Part shown: positions 38,710 through 49,287 of the stretch, one piece after another
Layout of the letters: every line of letters starts with the position of its first letter
Position numbering within the stretch: the first letter of the stretch is position 1
Assembly (NCBI GenBank): GCA_029194465.1
Contig: JARFXS010000006.1
Span: forward strand, 1-50,552
From: Candidatus Nitrosocosmicus sp.
GTDB lineage: Archaea > Thermoproteota > Nitrososphaeria > Nitrososphaerales > Nitrososphaeraceae
DNA length: 50,552 bases
Direction of reading: 5' to 3'
Made by a program: the position numbers and the translations under genes
Notes under the pieces: model-generated
What the model was told of the DNA's origin: nothing
The model's input: only the letters and a program-made list of their open reading frames with translations
The model's database searches: none

Positions 38710-39120
38710 TTAGTCATTTGATTTTAAGCTGCTTTCATTCATGTATATTATTTCCCACAGATGTCCATCAATATCCTCAAAAGCACGGTCATACATCCAT
38801 CCATGGTCTTGTGGTTTTCTCGGTTCAATTCCTCCAGCCTCTATTGCTTTATTAATCATTTTATCAACGTTTTCTCTACTCTCAGCCGATAATGCTATTA
38901 TGGCTTCTATATTTTTTGAAGTATTGCAAATTTCTTTTTTAGTAAAGGTTTTAAAAAACTTTTCAACTAGTAGCATGACAAAAATATCTTCACTGATTAT
39001 CATACATGTTGCATTTTTGTCTGTAAATTGAGGATTAAATTTAAAACCAAGTTTAGTAAAGAACTCCACTGTCCTGTTTAGATCCTTCACAGGCAAGTTC
39101 ACGAAAATTTTTGTTGTCAT
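38710..39120 (-). CDS. VOC (glyoxalase-fold) family protein
   Basis: 136 residues. MTTKIFVNLPVKDLNRTVEFF begins the first beta-alpha-beta module and ATCMIISEDIFVMLL its metal strand. The second module is VDKMINKAIEAGGIEPRKPQ and YDRAFEDIDGHLWEIIYM. The last strand holds DIDGHLWE with the Glu metal ligand. Same subgroup as bacterial lactoylglutathione-lyase-like proteins of unknown substrate. Intact in the middle of a relic field, so still selected or recently arrived. Confidence 0.88.
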   Translation of the reverse strand: MTTKIFVNLPVKDLNRTVEFFTKLGFKFNPQFTDKNATCMIISEDIFVMLLVEKFFKTFTKKEICNTSKNIEAIIALSAESRENVDKMINKAIEAGGIEPRKPQDHGWMYDRAFEDIDGHLWEIIYMNESSLKSND

Positions 39121-39157
39121 TTGTTCTACTTATATCCTTTTTCGATACTAATAAGCA

Positions 39158-39337
39158 TTAATGCCAGAGAACTTTCATTAATGACCTGATCAAGGTGTTA
39201 AAAGTTTCAGTAAACTCTTCACAATCTGCTTGACATTCTTTATTTTCTATTTTCAGACATCTCGCTACAAAATCATCTCTATGGTTAAGATCCTTACAAT
39301 ATAATAAATCCACCCCATAATTATTCCCCTCATACAT
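39158..39337 (-). CDS. Small cysteine-rich hypothetical protein
   Basis: 59 residues from ATG 39337 to TAA 39158-39160. It starts MYEGNNYGVDLLYCKDL and continues RDDFVARCLKIENKECQADC, then a TETFNTLIRSLM helix. Four cysteines. Coding composition also extends upstream (DFIYFVDTYTS) after a TAA, so an N-terminal part may be lost. Not recognised. Confidence 0.4.
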   Translation of the reverse strand: MYEGNNYGVDLLYCKDLNHRDDFVARCLKIENKECQADCEEFTETFNTLIRSLMKVLWH

Positions 39338-39409
39338 AGAGGTGTAAGTATCTACAAAATAGATAAAATCTTAGGTGATAAATTGTTTCAACTATTAAGT
39401 AAATGAAGA

Positions 39410-39640
39410 TTAGTCATTGTACTTATCTATATCAATAATTTTAATATTAATCAATGCATAATTTACTCCAGCAATTCCATCTAGGTTACTATATACGTTA
39501 GCTGGTATGAAACCCTCTGTTTTTCATAATTTGATCGGCAGATATTATCAACATATCTACAAAATTTTTTACCTTGAATGGTCTATTGTGAATAAATTTA
39601 CTAGAGTTACAAAATCACTTTTTTCAATGAGTCATATGAA
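39410..39640 (-). pseudogene. Antibiotic-biosynthesis-monooxygenase (ABM) domain relic
   Basis: Pieces SDFVTLVNLFTIDHS, KNFVDMLIISADQIMKN (frame shifted) and GFIPANVYSNLDGIAGVNYAL to TAA at 39410 match the first strand, the helix and the GFxxANxxxSLDG...NYAxW hairpin of ABM dimeric ferredoxin-fold enzymes. Two frameshifts. Tiny domain of about 95 residues in life. Confidence 0.65.
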
Positions 39641-40483
39641 TATAATAATATTGTAGAAAACAAGGATTAAAAAACTTTTGTATTCTTTAATAGAAATATA
39701 TAGAACAGTCAGTTGTCCCGATTGATCGAACATAATTATGATACCATTACATAGTTATAGTACTTTGAGGCTAAGAGATTCAAGACAATAATTCGAGATG
39801 TTACTACTTTAATGAAATTGGACAGAATTCATAAAATGGTCGTTAATAGAAGAATATGTATTGGGGTTAAACCAATGTGATATTTAGATATTCGATTTGG
39901 TGGTATCTTTCTTTTTGTCATGTACCACTTCTTTATTTTTCACTATGTATCTTTATCCTTTTTCTTATGCCCATTAGGTACGGAGATCGACTAATGATTT
40001 TTAGTTTCATCATTTGCTTTTTTTATTCATTACATTTAATTATAATTATATTTATATATATTACGCAGTGTAATATTGTACTATATTGTCAACTAATATT
40101 ATGTCCTTTCCTTTAACATGTATTAACAACCCCAGTTAAGACAATTTAAAAGTGATTATAGAAAAATAAAGAGCTTGAGAATGGGAAGAAGTTTAGATTC
40201 GGTAGGCATCAAGTACCGCTAACAAATATCTAACGAGTATCAAAGTATAATGGAAATTGAATGAATGAGGCATTTGATATCATATGCATAATTACAAATT
40301 TCATATTTTTGCACATTTGAAAAAGGCATTTGTATTCAAGGTCATTGTTGAAAATAAAAATCGCGCTTGTTTTTAATCATCAATATATTAATTTAATTTA
40401 CCGGTTGTATACATGTTTGACTGTACGCTTCTATTTTGATCATCAATATTTGTAATATCCTAATCATGGATTAACTAAATTCT
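39641..40483. other. 843-bp gap, nothing recognised
   Basis: A plus-strand hydrophobic frame at 39877-40116 (Phe/Leu/Ile-rich) is open but composition-driven. No relic found. Confidence 0.4.
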
Positions 40484-40765
40484 CTAAATTTGTTTTAACT
40501 TTTTCAAAGTTCGGAATATTTGTTTACTATCATCATATTCGATCACAATTTTTTCATATGACAACATAAGATCGCGTAGTATTTTTTTATTTATGATAAG
40601 TTCACTATCATTATTTTCCAAGTAAATTTCTAATGCCAAATCTTTGTTAACTAGCTTCAGAGTAGAATGACTAGCGGCGTTGCTTTCAGAAATATAGGGT
40701 TCAAAGTATAGATTGAACGGCTTAAATTTATTGTCCTCAGAAGTATATACTATAGTAATTCCCAT
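40484..40765 (-). CDS. Hypothetical protein
   Basis: 93 residues: MGITIVYTSEDNKFKPFNLYFEP, then TLKLVNKDLALEIYLEN and a helical LRDLMLSYEKIVIEYDDSKQ end. Balanced charged/hydrophobic pattern with no interruptions suggests a real alpha-beta protein. No signal peptide, motif or family recognised. No neighbours on the strand within 600 bp. Confidence 0.5.
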   Translation of the reverse strand: MGITIVYTSEDNKFKPFNLYFEPYISESNAASHSTLKLVNKDLALEIYLENNDSELIINKKILRDLMLSYEKIVIEYDDSKQIFRTLKKLKQI

Positions 40766-41414
40766 ATTTACTTAACTTACGTCCTCCCTTATCTATGTAA
40801 ACTACAACTTGAATAATAGTCATTTTATGATACAAATAAAGTAGAAAGCAACAGTTCCCAAGATTATTCTTATGACTAATCTTGACACCATGATTAAGAT
40901 TCAAATGTGTAATAAACATCACAGATAATACACTGTTTGTTTATTGTAATCACATTTGCATAGACAAAGTACAACTATTCCAAATATAGTCTTCATAGCA
41001 TGACATATCAAAGATAAAAGTAATGAATGACTCTAATTTTTGTGACTTTACAGAATTCATTCGCATAATGTAATCAATTTTAGATAATGTTATTTCATAA
41101 TGTGTAACAAAAGAACTGAACAGTGTTCAACAGTCCTACTTCTGACGACTTTGATTTTTCTTCTTAATGGTTCTTATCTAAACATATTCAATCAGCTTAA
41201 CCGGAGTTTTTTTTATCGATTTTTATTACTACACTTATTGGGAAAGGGTTTTGTTATTGGGAACTCATGAATGTAGATGATCCTAATTTAGATATTTTGT
41301 GCATCCTATTGTATCACGATTCAATGAATTGAGTTTTTGCCATTCAAATGTTAGGAGCAAGTAAAAGAGAGAAAAGGATTTAATAAAATATGAAAAAATT
41401 GTGAAAAAACTAAC
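40766..41414. other. Intergenic, nothing recognised
   Basis: AT-rich; a short minus frame 40737-40922 overlaps the preceding gene's upstream region and is not called. Confidence 0.4.
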
Positions 41415-41695
41415 TTACGGAGATTTCTCTTTCTTTGTAGATGGCTTTGATTTAGTTTTGGTTATAGTCTTTTTGACGACTGGTATATCGTTTGTTCCAC
41501 TTTTTACAGGTGTTGCTTTTGTTTTTTGTTGCTTTTGTTGCTTTTGTTGCTTTGTTCCACTTTTACAGGTGTTGCTTTTGTTGCTTTTGTTGCTTTTGTT
41601 GCTTTTGTTGTTTTTGTTGTTTTTGTTGCTTTTGTTCCACTTTTTACAGGTGTTGCTTTTGTTGCTTTTGTTGCTTTTTCTGTTTTATTATCCAA
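41415..41695 (-). pseudogene. Lys/Ala/Thr-repeat protein (histone H1-tail-like), frame broken at a T-run
   Basis: From a TTG at 41695 the frame reads DNKTEKATKATKATPVKSGT, then repeated KAT/KTT units and a second ATPVK. After that the protein-like sequence moves to the next frame: SGT-KAT-KAT units, a third TPVKSGT, then NDIPVVKKTITKTKSKPST and KKEKSP, stop at 41415-41417. The three ATPVKSGT DNA copies differ in one T-run: five Ts at about 41501 and 41639, four at about 41562. Restoring one T gives a continuous basic protein of about 93 residues. Basic KAT repeats resemble linker-histone tails or DNA-compacting proteins; that role is inferred. Slippage at the T-run could switch it on or off. 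Confidence 0.6.
41499..41690. repeat. 9-bp (TTGCTTTTG) tandem repeats in three blocks
   Basis: Blocks of TTGCTTTTG-type units are separated by three copies of GTTCCACTTTT(T)ACAGGTG. They code for KAT triplets on the minus strand. Confidence 0.75.
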
Positions 41696-42357
41696 TAATC
41701 AATCTATTATAGGGTATTAAATAAATTTATTGGCTCTAATTTGAATTGAAATACAATAAAAAACATAGTAACGATCTAAAATCTGATATTTTGTCATTAA
41801 AAATATAGACTATGATGCCTAAATTCAAGATTTTGATTATGACCAAACCTATGGAGATATAATTCTTAACAAATCCAATTAATCATTCAGATGAGTAATG
41901 TAATGTTGATCTCCAAGTTTTAGTTATTTCCTAAATTAACAAGTAGTGTCAAATCACGTCTATCTAGGTTTATACACGTATAAACAAAGATCATATTGTA
42001 AAAATCTAAAGTTTGCTTTTGGGATAACATAATAATATTTGTTTAAAGATATCATTAGAAATATTCCAGCAGACTGAATTGGATAAAATTAATAGGTTAA
42101 AATTGGTAAAGATTGTTAGTAAATCATTATTTGTTGATTAAACAATTTCAAATATATCAAAAGATTTAAGGTTAACAAGTTCAGATTTGATTCTTACCTG
42201 TGTGATACCACGAATTATCAGACCTTAAATTTGGATTGGAATATCTTTCTGATAATAATTATGTATGACTCATCTTGGTTAAAAAAACAGTAATTAGTCT
42301 TGCTAAGTGTTGCATTTATTACTACGGGAGATTCGATTTATACACTTCATTGAGGGA
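41696..42357. other. Intergenic, nothing recognised
   Basis: AT-rich, no relic recognised. Confidence 0.4.
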
Positions 42358-42910
42358 ATGGATTACTTAGCGATATTTCTTTTGACATTCATTTCTGCGG
42401 TGCTTAATTATTGTTCCAATTCCTTATTTTCCCATTCTAATGACAGCAGTTTTAGTCACTGGGATTTAGAATCATTTAATTTCTATTTTGGCGCAATTTG
42501 AAAGTGGTGCAATCAATTATATATATGATTAGCTATTATGGAACAAACATTGGTAATTTAGAAACTTCAATTCAGAGGATTATCCAGAACTTATAGGATC
42601 CTAAGAAAATATGGAGGTTTAACAATATTTCAAGTAGGTATTACACCTATTCCGGACAATATTATTTTTATTCCATTTTGAATTATAGGTATAATCTTAA
42701 AATTCATCAATTCGATATTTTCTTCAAAATGCTATTGAACGTAATAGTAGTGTGGAACAATAATGGCAAAACCAATAATAGGAAATTTTTCTGAAATGTC
42801 TTTAGATATTAATACATTAATTGTTGCGGTAATAATATCATTGATCTTATTTAGTATTTTATTCATATTTTAAAAAGATTAAATAATATTTTTTCTCGAA
42901 AGATTTTTGT
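42358..42910 (+). pseudogene. VTT/DedA-like membrane protein relic
   Basis: ATG at 42358: MDYLAIFLLTFISA, then in the next frame IIVPIPYFPILMTAVLVTG, a first-helix pattern of SNARE-associated/VTT proteins. After two more breaks, RILRKYGGLTIFQVGITPIPDNIIFIPF (the conserved reentrant-loop region with G-xTPxP) and later NVIVV..., IGNFSEMSLDINTLIVAVIISLIL as final helices near 42880. At least five frame breaks. In life a polytopic phospholipid-scramblase-type membrane protein. Confidence 0.6.
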
Positions 42911-43120
42911 AAAAATAAATCGTTTGAAAATAGGATTCATGAGACACTGCATATACCTACTCCCATATTAAGCTTCATTATGGATGAATTAAGCTGAGCA
43001 AGATTATTATGAAAAACTAATGAAATACTGATACATGGTTACTTTTAATTATTCAAATGTAAATGAGGTCTCAAAAAGCTGATATTGTTATAATTGGTGT
43101 ACAGATGAATCTAAATCCCC

Positions 43121-43567
43121 ATGCGAAAGAAAGTAAATAAAGGTCTGATATTCTTCGAGTCAAATAACGAATCTAACTTTTTTGAGAGAGGAGGAAAAAC
43201 TATTCCCGATATGTCAATGCGCGGAGTAATAGATGGGAAATGTATTTTTGATTATGGTAATATCAGGAGAAAGCCTATAACAATGCCATGTTATGGTTCC
43301 TCAAAAAAAAGTCCCATCGTCATGGAGAGGATCACTCGATTACCGTTATATTACGTGCAATAGGAATTATATTGGTGAACAGGACTGTGGTGTATTTTTG
43401 ATGCTCGACTTTGTTTCAACGACAAATGCCTATTATGGTTCGTGTTGCTGGTTCTTCAAGATGAATGGAATTTTAACAATTACGACGAGAATTTCGGCCG
43501 ACCAGAAGAATTAGAAAATGCTTTCAAAGTAGGATTAGACATTGTTACATACTCTAGATATAAATGA
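43121..43567 (+). pseudogene. Unrecognised enzyme-like relic
   Basis: Pieces GLIFFESNNESNFFERGGKT, MRGVIDGKCIFDYGNI, then in other frames GSLDYRYIT, FLMLDFVSTTNAYYG and finally NYDENFGRPEELENAFKVGL to TGA at 43567. Together they look like the second half of a soluble protein of 150 residues or more with four frameshifts. I cannot name the family. Confidence 0.4.
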
Positions 43568-44175
43568 ATTTGAATTGCTAAAATTATGGATAAGGTGAAG
43601 AAAAAGTAACAAAAGGTAACAAGTATATTCATTGATCTTGATTGTTTGGATCAGCATTTAGCTCAGAGTTCGGTCCCCTCAACGAAGGTCTATCAGTGTG
43701 GTTGATAACTCACAATTAAGGTGGCAGTTGGTTCAGGTATTCTCGGTCTTGATATAGTGAACTCTTACCGGAATTTGACATCAATAACTCAGCTTCAATT
43801 TCTGCTTTAGAATCTTGCTTGAATCTCGTTGCTGATCAATCCATAACTTTTGTTGCTAATTCTTATTGTTCTAAAATTTAATACTAGATATGATGATTAT
43901 TAGCATATAATTTTCTAATGCTAGAGTTCTGATAACATTTTTTAGACAGATAATTTTGTCAATATTTATGAATCATTTGGATATGAAAAGTTAATAAATT
44001 ATATAAGCAAGTTGTCCCCTGTTCTGATCTAAAATGCTCAAAACAATAAAATTTCCTCGGACCAAATTTTTCTCTAAAGATTACTAAAATCAAGGTATGA
44101 TAAATCAATCAAAACCTTAAGTAATTTTGCGCAGGTATGGAAGATCCTGCTTTAAAATTGGTAATGGTCATATGT
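43568..44175. other. Intergenic with possible minus-strand scrap
   Basis: About 43640-43860 on the minus strand reads RFKQDSKAEIEAELLMSNSG and LYQDREYLNQLPP, protein-like but with no start and several stops. Nothing else. Confidence 0.3.
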
Positions 44176-45428
44176 ATTTAATAAAAACGTCCAGATTACA
44201 TTGAAAAAAAGGTGCGTATATAATCATAAGAATTTTAGAAAAGGTAAAAAGACTGCAAACAACCAAAAGATTGTTGGGCGAAGGCTTAGTAACAAGTGAG
44301 GGTGAGAAACATGATAGTCAAAGAAAAATAATTCACCCGTTGTTTTTACCAAAAAGAATTGCTTCTTATGGTCAAACCGTTGTAGACAAGACATCCTTGA
44401 TGTGCAAAGAATGGGAAGATGACCGCATCATGGATATCCATAAAGAAATGATGAATGTTACTCTAAGAATAATTTGTAAATCCATTATGAATTATGAAAT
44501 TGATTCCGAAGAGGCATCTAAATTTTCGTCTGCATTAGAGGTTTCAAAGAAATACTTTAAACGCCTTCAACATCCAATAGGACACATTTTGGATCATTTT
44601 GAAATTCTACCAGAAGTACATAAAAGTAGGGAATCAATAAAAACACTTGATTCCATAGTTTATCAATTAATTGAAGATAGAAAAAGGACTACCAGTATGG
44701 ATGGAGAAGAAGGATCAAGTATAGAAGTAGACAAAGAGGATGACTTGTTATCAAGGCTAATACATGTGCAATTACAATCAGCAACAAATCAAACAACGAG
44801 GCAAAATAATGAATTCGACAAAAGCATCAACAGCGCGTATGGACCACAACATGACTGATCAGCATGTTAACCATGCTCACTTGGGACGAAAGCTACGTAA
44901 ATGCAGTTACTTGGACGTATTATATATCCCAATGAAGAAATGATTCATGTACAAAAAATATGGATGGAAGAAAAGATCTGAGGAAGAGGCAGAAATTAGC
45001 GTCAGATCCCAAATTCGGGTATATTGAAAAAATATTTAGAGAATAATGCGCATTTATCCACCTGTTTTGGAGCATTGGCAGGTTGGCCGAAGAAGATTAT
45101 TTGATTGATAAATACGATTCCAAAAGGATCTTCAATCCTAATGAGTCAATATGTTATGCACCATGATAGTCGATATTTGATAATCGACGAATTCAATCCT
45201 GACAGATGGACTGATGAGTTTAAAAGACATTTACCAAGATTTAGTTATTTCATTTGGCGGAGGAATACGTGGTTGTATAGGGGAATCTTTTTGCATGGCA
45301 AGAGGGTATACTATGTACTACCGTTTCAAGCTATTGGAGATTGGCTTATCCCAAATCAAAAAATTAGAATGGATCCCGGTCTACCTCTAATCCTCAAAAT
45401 GAGCGGTAAATTTAGATTAGTGTTATGA
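44176..45428 (+). pseudogene. Cytochrome P450 relic
   Basis: The N-terminal third is missing. From about 44230 RLLGEGLVTSEGEKHDSQRK..HPLF (C-helix WxxxR-like region, Trp already lost) continues open to 44858 through the D-G helices. The I-helix region is absent. In shifted frames come MRIYPPV (K-helix end, ExxR damaged), TIPKGSSILMSQYVMHHDSR, FNPDRWTDEFKRHLPRFSYF, and SFGGGIRGCIGESF. The last is the heme-binding loop with its Cys, now in a different frame from its surroundings. A CYP of the bacterial/archaeal CYP120/CYP4-like type, clearly dead. Confidence 0.8.
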
Positions 45429-47448
45429 AATCAGATATCATTAAACTAATTCGTTTGAATACAAAATTACATAAATGACGAATCAAAATAAGATGAAATA
45501 GTGGCATAGACATGAGATTTAAATCAGTAGTTGAAAATTAAATAAGAGAAAAGTAATCACCCATTCAATTATACAGTTCACGCTTACATTATTTTTTGCT
45601 CTATAGTTCATATTTCATCATTGGGGTTCCAATTGAATTCATAGTCCCCTATCTGATTGTTTTTGGTGTCTCTGTATATCTAGCCAATAAATATTCTGAT
45701 AAGACATTAAGATTCTACAAAAAGGCTTAGTATAAATCTTGTCCTGGATGATTTTCCAACTGCTCTCCTATATATTGGCTACACATACACGTATCGTCAT
45801 TACTTCTCTTTGGCATAATTTTGAGACTTGGATTACTCGAAAAATATGTAATGGATTATAAATTGACTTTCTTTTTTCTTGGGGAAAGCTAGTGAAAGCG
45901 ATATTTTTACTGTTTACAATTATTTTTGATTTTTTATTAATTTACGGGAAAGCTGCTTTATCTGGATGCATAGAAGAATATTAATTCATTTATAAATTAA
46001 TACTGAGTGGAAAAAAGAAGTAAAAGAGGAAACTCGACAATTTTCTGTATTAGAATTATTTGAATTTAACTGCATATTTAGCTGGTAAATTGACGTCGAT
46101 ATTATTAATGTCCCTATCCAAGTATATTATTTGATCAATGAAACAATCTTATCTTTAATGGCAAACATTCAAATTCTCATGCGTCATTGATATTTCTAAC
46201 ATGTCAGAATCGATTAGGCAATAATAATGCAACGGTATAGTGGGTTGTTTGTTTTGAATCATTCACGGGTATATTATATGTCCCGAATATCTTAATTTTT
46301 TTGCATACAGATAAAACCGATCCGAGTAATCAATTGATTAGAAACAAATTTTCAATCCCAGAAAAGTCGTAAAAAACCTCTGAATATTATCAAATCGATC
46401 ATCATCCGATATGCTGAAATATTTCTCTAACTAATTTGTATCACAGGTTTTTTATTCAAATCTGACCAGAACAATTGTTTTTATCATTACAACTCATTAT
46501 TCTATCTTCATTTAAAACTTTTCATTACTTTTTATTAGTAAAACTAAGTTTGAATAATCCATATCGAACTTGTAACTCTAGGAATCAAAATATCTTTATC
46601 ATCCATAATCTTTATAATATTTAGATCAGATAAGTATCTACGAATTCATGACGTCAGCTAACTGTGGTGTCTTAATAACTAATTTGATTGATCGCGTATT
46701 TGGAATTGGGGATAATTTCTTGCCCGTAAATCCCTAATTTTTCTAACCGTATATTATAATAAGTGCATGTGAAGAGATTCAAAAATCCTAATTTTCTAGC
46801 ATTTTTTGAGAGGCAAAATTACCTTGAGAAACCAAAAGCACAACATTCATTTAAGTTATTCTTGATTCCATAATCAATACTATGATTTAAGAGGCGGTAG
46901 CAAAACCATTGTTTCTATAAAACTATTTATCCGTAGCCTTCAATCCATAATGAATTATTTGAACAATGAAGAATATGGATGACTCCTACGAGATCTGATT
47001 TGAAAATGAAAGATGATAACTGAGTTTCTGAGACAAATAGCAGACTCGATGGCTCACTTATCCAATTATCCCAAAAGCTCTATCAATATAATCCCCCATT
47101 CAAACGTATTCATGCAAAAATCCAAGACTTTATTTTTATCAGAGGATCTAGCCTACGGATATTCATGTCAAGAATGATCAAACTCCCAAATATTATTATA
47201 ATATACCGATTCAATCATGGTAATCTCTGTATTCTACTAAATGCGATTTTTTCAAAATGATATAATCGATATTCAACCGTCAAGAATGATCAAACGGATG
47301 AAAAACCAAGATTAGGGTAGTCAGTTTCCTTATATGTTATAGATTCATGAATCTTTCGGGTTGTGCTTTGAGGAGATAATAGATGTTTGACTAATTTTTT
47401 AGACCTTGATCTTTTAGTTTATTATAAAGTAAAATATATCCAAACTAT
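45429..47448. other. 2-kb gene-free stretch
   Basis: No gene longer than a fragment. At about 45590-45730 (+) PIEFIVPYLIVFGVSVYLAN and KTLRFYKKA to TAG 45728 look like the end of a small membrane protein. A 17-bp direct repeat lies at 47167-47183 and 47279-47295. Otherwise AT-rich DNA. Confidence 0.4.
47158..47295 (+). repeat. Pair of direct repeats, 110 bp apart
   Basis: GATATTCATGTCAAGAATGATCAAAC (47158-47183) and GATATTCAACCGTCAAGAATGATCAAAC (47268-47295), the last 17 bases identical. They could be regulator-binding sites, a replication-initiator site pair, or scars of a lost element. Confidence 0.5.
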
Positions 47449-47616
47449 ATGCTGAAGAATGCATATGACTATATTTTAACAATTTGCTACGTTTGGTTGA
47501 TTATTAATGGTTTTTTTATAGTCATTACATTAGAAATAATGATTATTTTAGTTTCATATTCCTCTTATCATAATAATCATACTAAACAGAGAAAAGAAAA
47601 TCAATATAAAAAATAA
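47449..47616 (+). CDS. Small membrane protein
   Basis: 55 residues from ATG 47449: MLKNAYDYILTICYVWLIIN and GFFIVITLEIMIILVSYSS form one long or two short membrane helices, then a basic tail (HTKQRKENQYKK). This positive-inside-type tail and the uninterrupted frame favour a real small membrane protein. No Shine-Dalgarno site. Not recognised. Confidence 0.35.
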   Translation: MLKNAYDYILTICYVWLIINGFFIVITLEIMIILVSYSSYHNNHTKQRKENQYKK

Positions 47617-47737
47617 CGGCAAAAATCAAATAAGAGGGAAACCTACGTTATGATAAGTTCTGAATTCTTAATAATTTTAAATAAGATAGAATTGATAAAA
47701 TTTGAGTAGCTTCAAAAAATATGATGTTTGTTACTTG

Positions 47738-48061
47738 TTAATCAAAATCAAAAAAAGTCGATGAAAAATCCTCGTTTTTTCTTTTGTAACCATATTGACT
47801 AGATTCATATCGATGATGATCATAATCATCGTCCTTTAGTATTTTCTTACTTCCCTTGAATAATCGTCATAATTTCCAGGACGTTCATTTGAATATGCAG
47901 GGGTCCTCATCATATCTTTTAGAAGCATTAGCGATTTTTTCTATTTCACCTCTATCTAGCCAGATACCCTTGCAAGAAGGGCAGAAATCGATATCAACTC
48001 CATATCTTTGATTGGCGCGCATCATGGTTGAACAATTAGGACAAGTTAATTCGTTAACCAT
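47738..48061 (-). pseudogene. TFIIB-type zinc-ribbon (zf-TFIIB) protein, frameshifted after the ribbon
   Basis: ATG at 48061 gives 58 codons: LTCPNCSTMMRANQRYGVDIDFCPSCKGIWLDRGEIEKI, a complete CxxC/CxxC ribbon with the family's GIWLDRGEIEK end. The frame stops at TGA 47885. In another frame the expected Asp/Tyr/Arg-rich linker (PAYSNERPGNYDDYSREVR) and then the DFSSTFFDFD-type end reach TAA 47738-47740. The ribbon alone might still be made. Usual length is about 100 residues. Confidence 0.65.
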
Positions 48062-48261
48062 AGAAAAAATAAGATTTTTCCAATATTAATCTATTTTGTC
48101 ATAATTCTTATCGTTAAATTGGGTAATATTGTCCGATATTAATTAACCATGTTCATTACATTCTATCAATAACAACATTTTTAGTACCTTTTTTCATAAA
48201 TATCGAGAATTGGACAAGCAAAATTGAAAAGCCTTTTAATTAATTGCATCGTAATTATTTC

Positions 48262-49020
48262 ATGAAACTGAATGGAAAGGTAACTATTATTACAGGTGCA
48301 TCTGGTGGGATTGGAAAATCAGTAGCACAAAAAGTACTTGAAGAAGGTAGTAAAGTGGTTTTAGTTTCTAGAAATAAAAATAAATTAAAAAAAACGGTAG
48401 AGGAGTTGGGCAAGAATGATAATCTGATACATATGGCGGCGGATGTATCTCATGAATCTGAGGTATTAAGTGTCATTGAACAAACTTTGACTGCTTTTGA
48501 TAGAATAGATAATCTAATAAATTGTGCGGCAATAATTAACGATCCTACACCATTCCATCTAATGACTGAAGATCAATGGACGAACTTGATGAATGTTAAT
48601 CTAAAAGGAACGTTTCAGCCTATCAAAGCAGCGATTCCCTTGATGATCGAACAAAAATCAGGTAATATCATCAATATATCATCATTATTGGGAATAAGAG
48701 CTATACCAAAGGTACCATTTTCAGTATATGGTGTCACAAAGGCAGGTATCATAATGTTAACAAAAAGTATAGCAGTAGAATACGGACAATACAATATAAG
48801 ATGTAATTGTATAGCACCGTCTACCATTCGCAGTCCTATGATGGAACCATATTTACAGGACGAAAACGCAAAAAGGATGTTAGAGGGATCATTTCCATTA
48901 AAAAGGATTGGCGATCCAGAGGATGTTGCTAATGCCATTTTATTTTTAGCTTCAGATGATTCAAAGTGGATAACCGGAACAGTGATGACTCTAGATGGGG
49001 GAATATCAGCTAAACTATAG
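48262..49020 (+). CDS. Short-chain dehydrogenase/reductase
   Basis: 252 residues from ATG 48262; an upstream TTG at 48244 is less likely. TGASGGIGKS is the NAD(P) loop, NLINCAAIIND the NNAG-equivalent strand, SGNIINISSLLG carries the catalytic Ser, YGVTKAG holds the catalytic Tyr and Lys, and RCNCIAPSTIRSPM is the post-catalytic strand. EDVANAILFLASDDSKWITGTVMTLDGG completes the fold. Classical SDR of the 3-ketoacyl-ACP-reductase-like type; substrate unknown. Every motif is intact, unlike the SDR relic at 36769-37510. Confidence 0.92.
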   Translation: MKLNGKVTIITGASGGIGKSVAQKVLEEGSKVVLVSRNKNKLKKTVEELGKNDNLIHMAADVSHESEVLSVIEQTLTAFDRIDNLINCAAIINDPTPFHLMTEDQWTNLMNVNLKGTFQPIKAAIPLMIEQKSGNIINISSLLGIRAIPKVPFSVYGVTKAGIIMLTKSIAVEYGQYNIRCNCIAPSTIRSPMMEPYLQDENAKRMLEGSFPLKRIGDPEDVANAILFLASDDSKWITGTVMTLDGGISAKL

Positions 49021-49128
49021 TATTTTTTTATCAACCAACGGATATATGGTTCGTTTTAGACACTTGTGTTTGTTTGTACTACTTAGTTAAGTTGACACAA
49101 TGAATATCAAATAGGATTAGCTTCACAA

Positions 49129-49287
49129 ATGTTTTTGATCGAGGATAATAAATGCATACAGATGAACGGAAAAAGACATCAGTCTAACAAATTATCTTAT
49201 GTAAAAATAGTTTTCAATTCAAAAGAGGGCTCATTTACAATCAAACTATACAAACTAAGTATTGTGAGTAAAATAAAAGGTAACTAA
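49129..49287 (+). CDS. Small hypothetical protein
   Basis: 52 residues from ATG 49129: MFLIEDNKCIQMNGKRHQSN, then KLSYVKIVFNSKEGSFTIKLYKL and a basic end. The beta-strand-like middle suggests a short sheet. A second start, ATG 49162, is possible. No family recognised; low support. Confidence 0.3.
   Translation: MFLIEDNKCIQMNGKRHQSNKLSYVKIVFNSKEGSFTIKLYKLSIVSKIKGN

Noticed and set aside
39877..40116. Plus-strand membrane protein
   Set aside because: Phe/Leu/Ile-rich only because the DNA is T-rich; no start signal or charged tail pattern.
41499..41690. CRISPR-like or regulatory repeat array
   Set aside because: 9-bp units translate as KAT triplets on the minus strand, so they are coding microsatellites.
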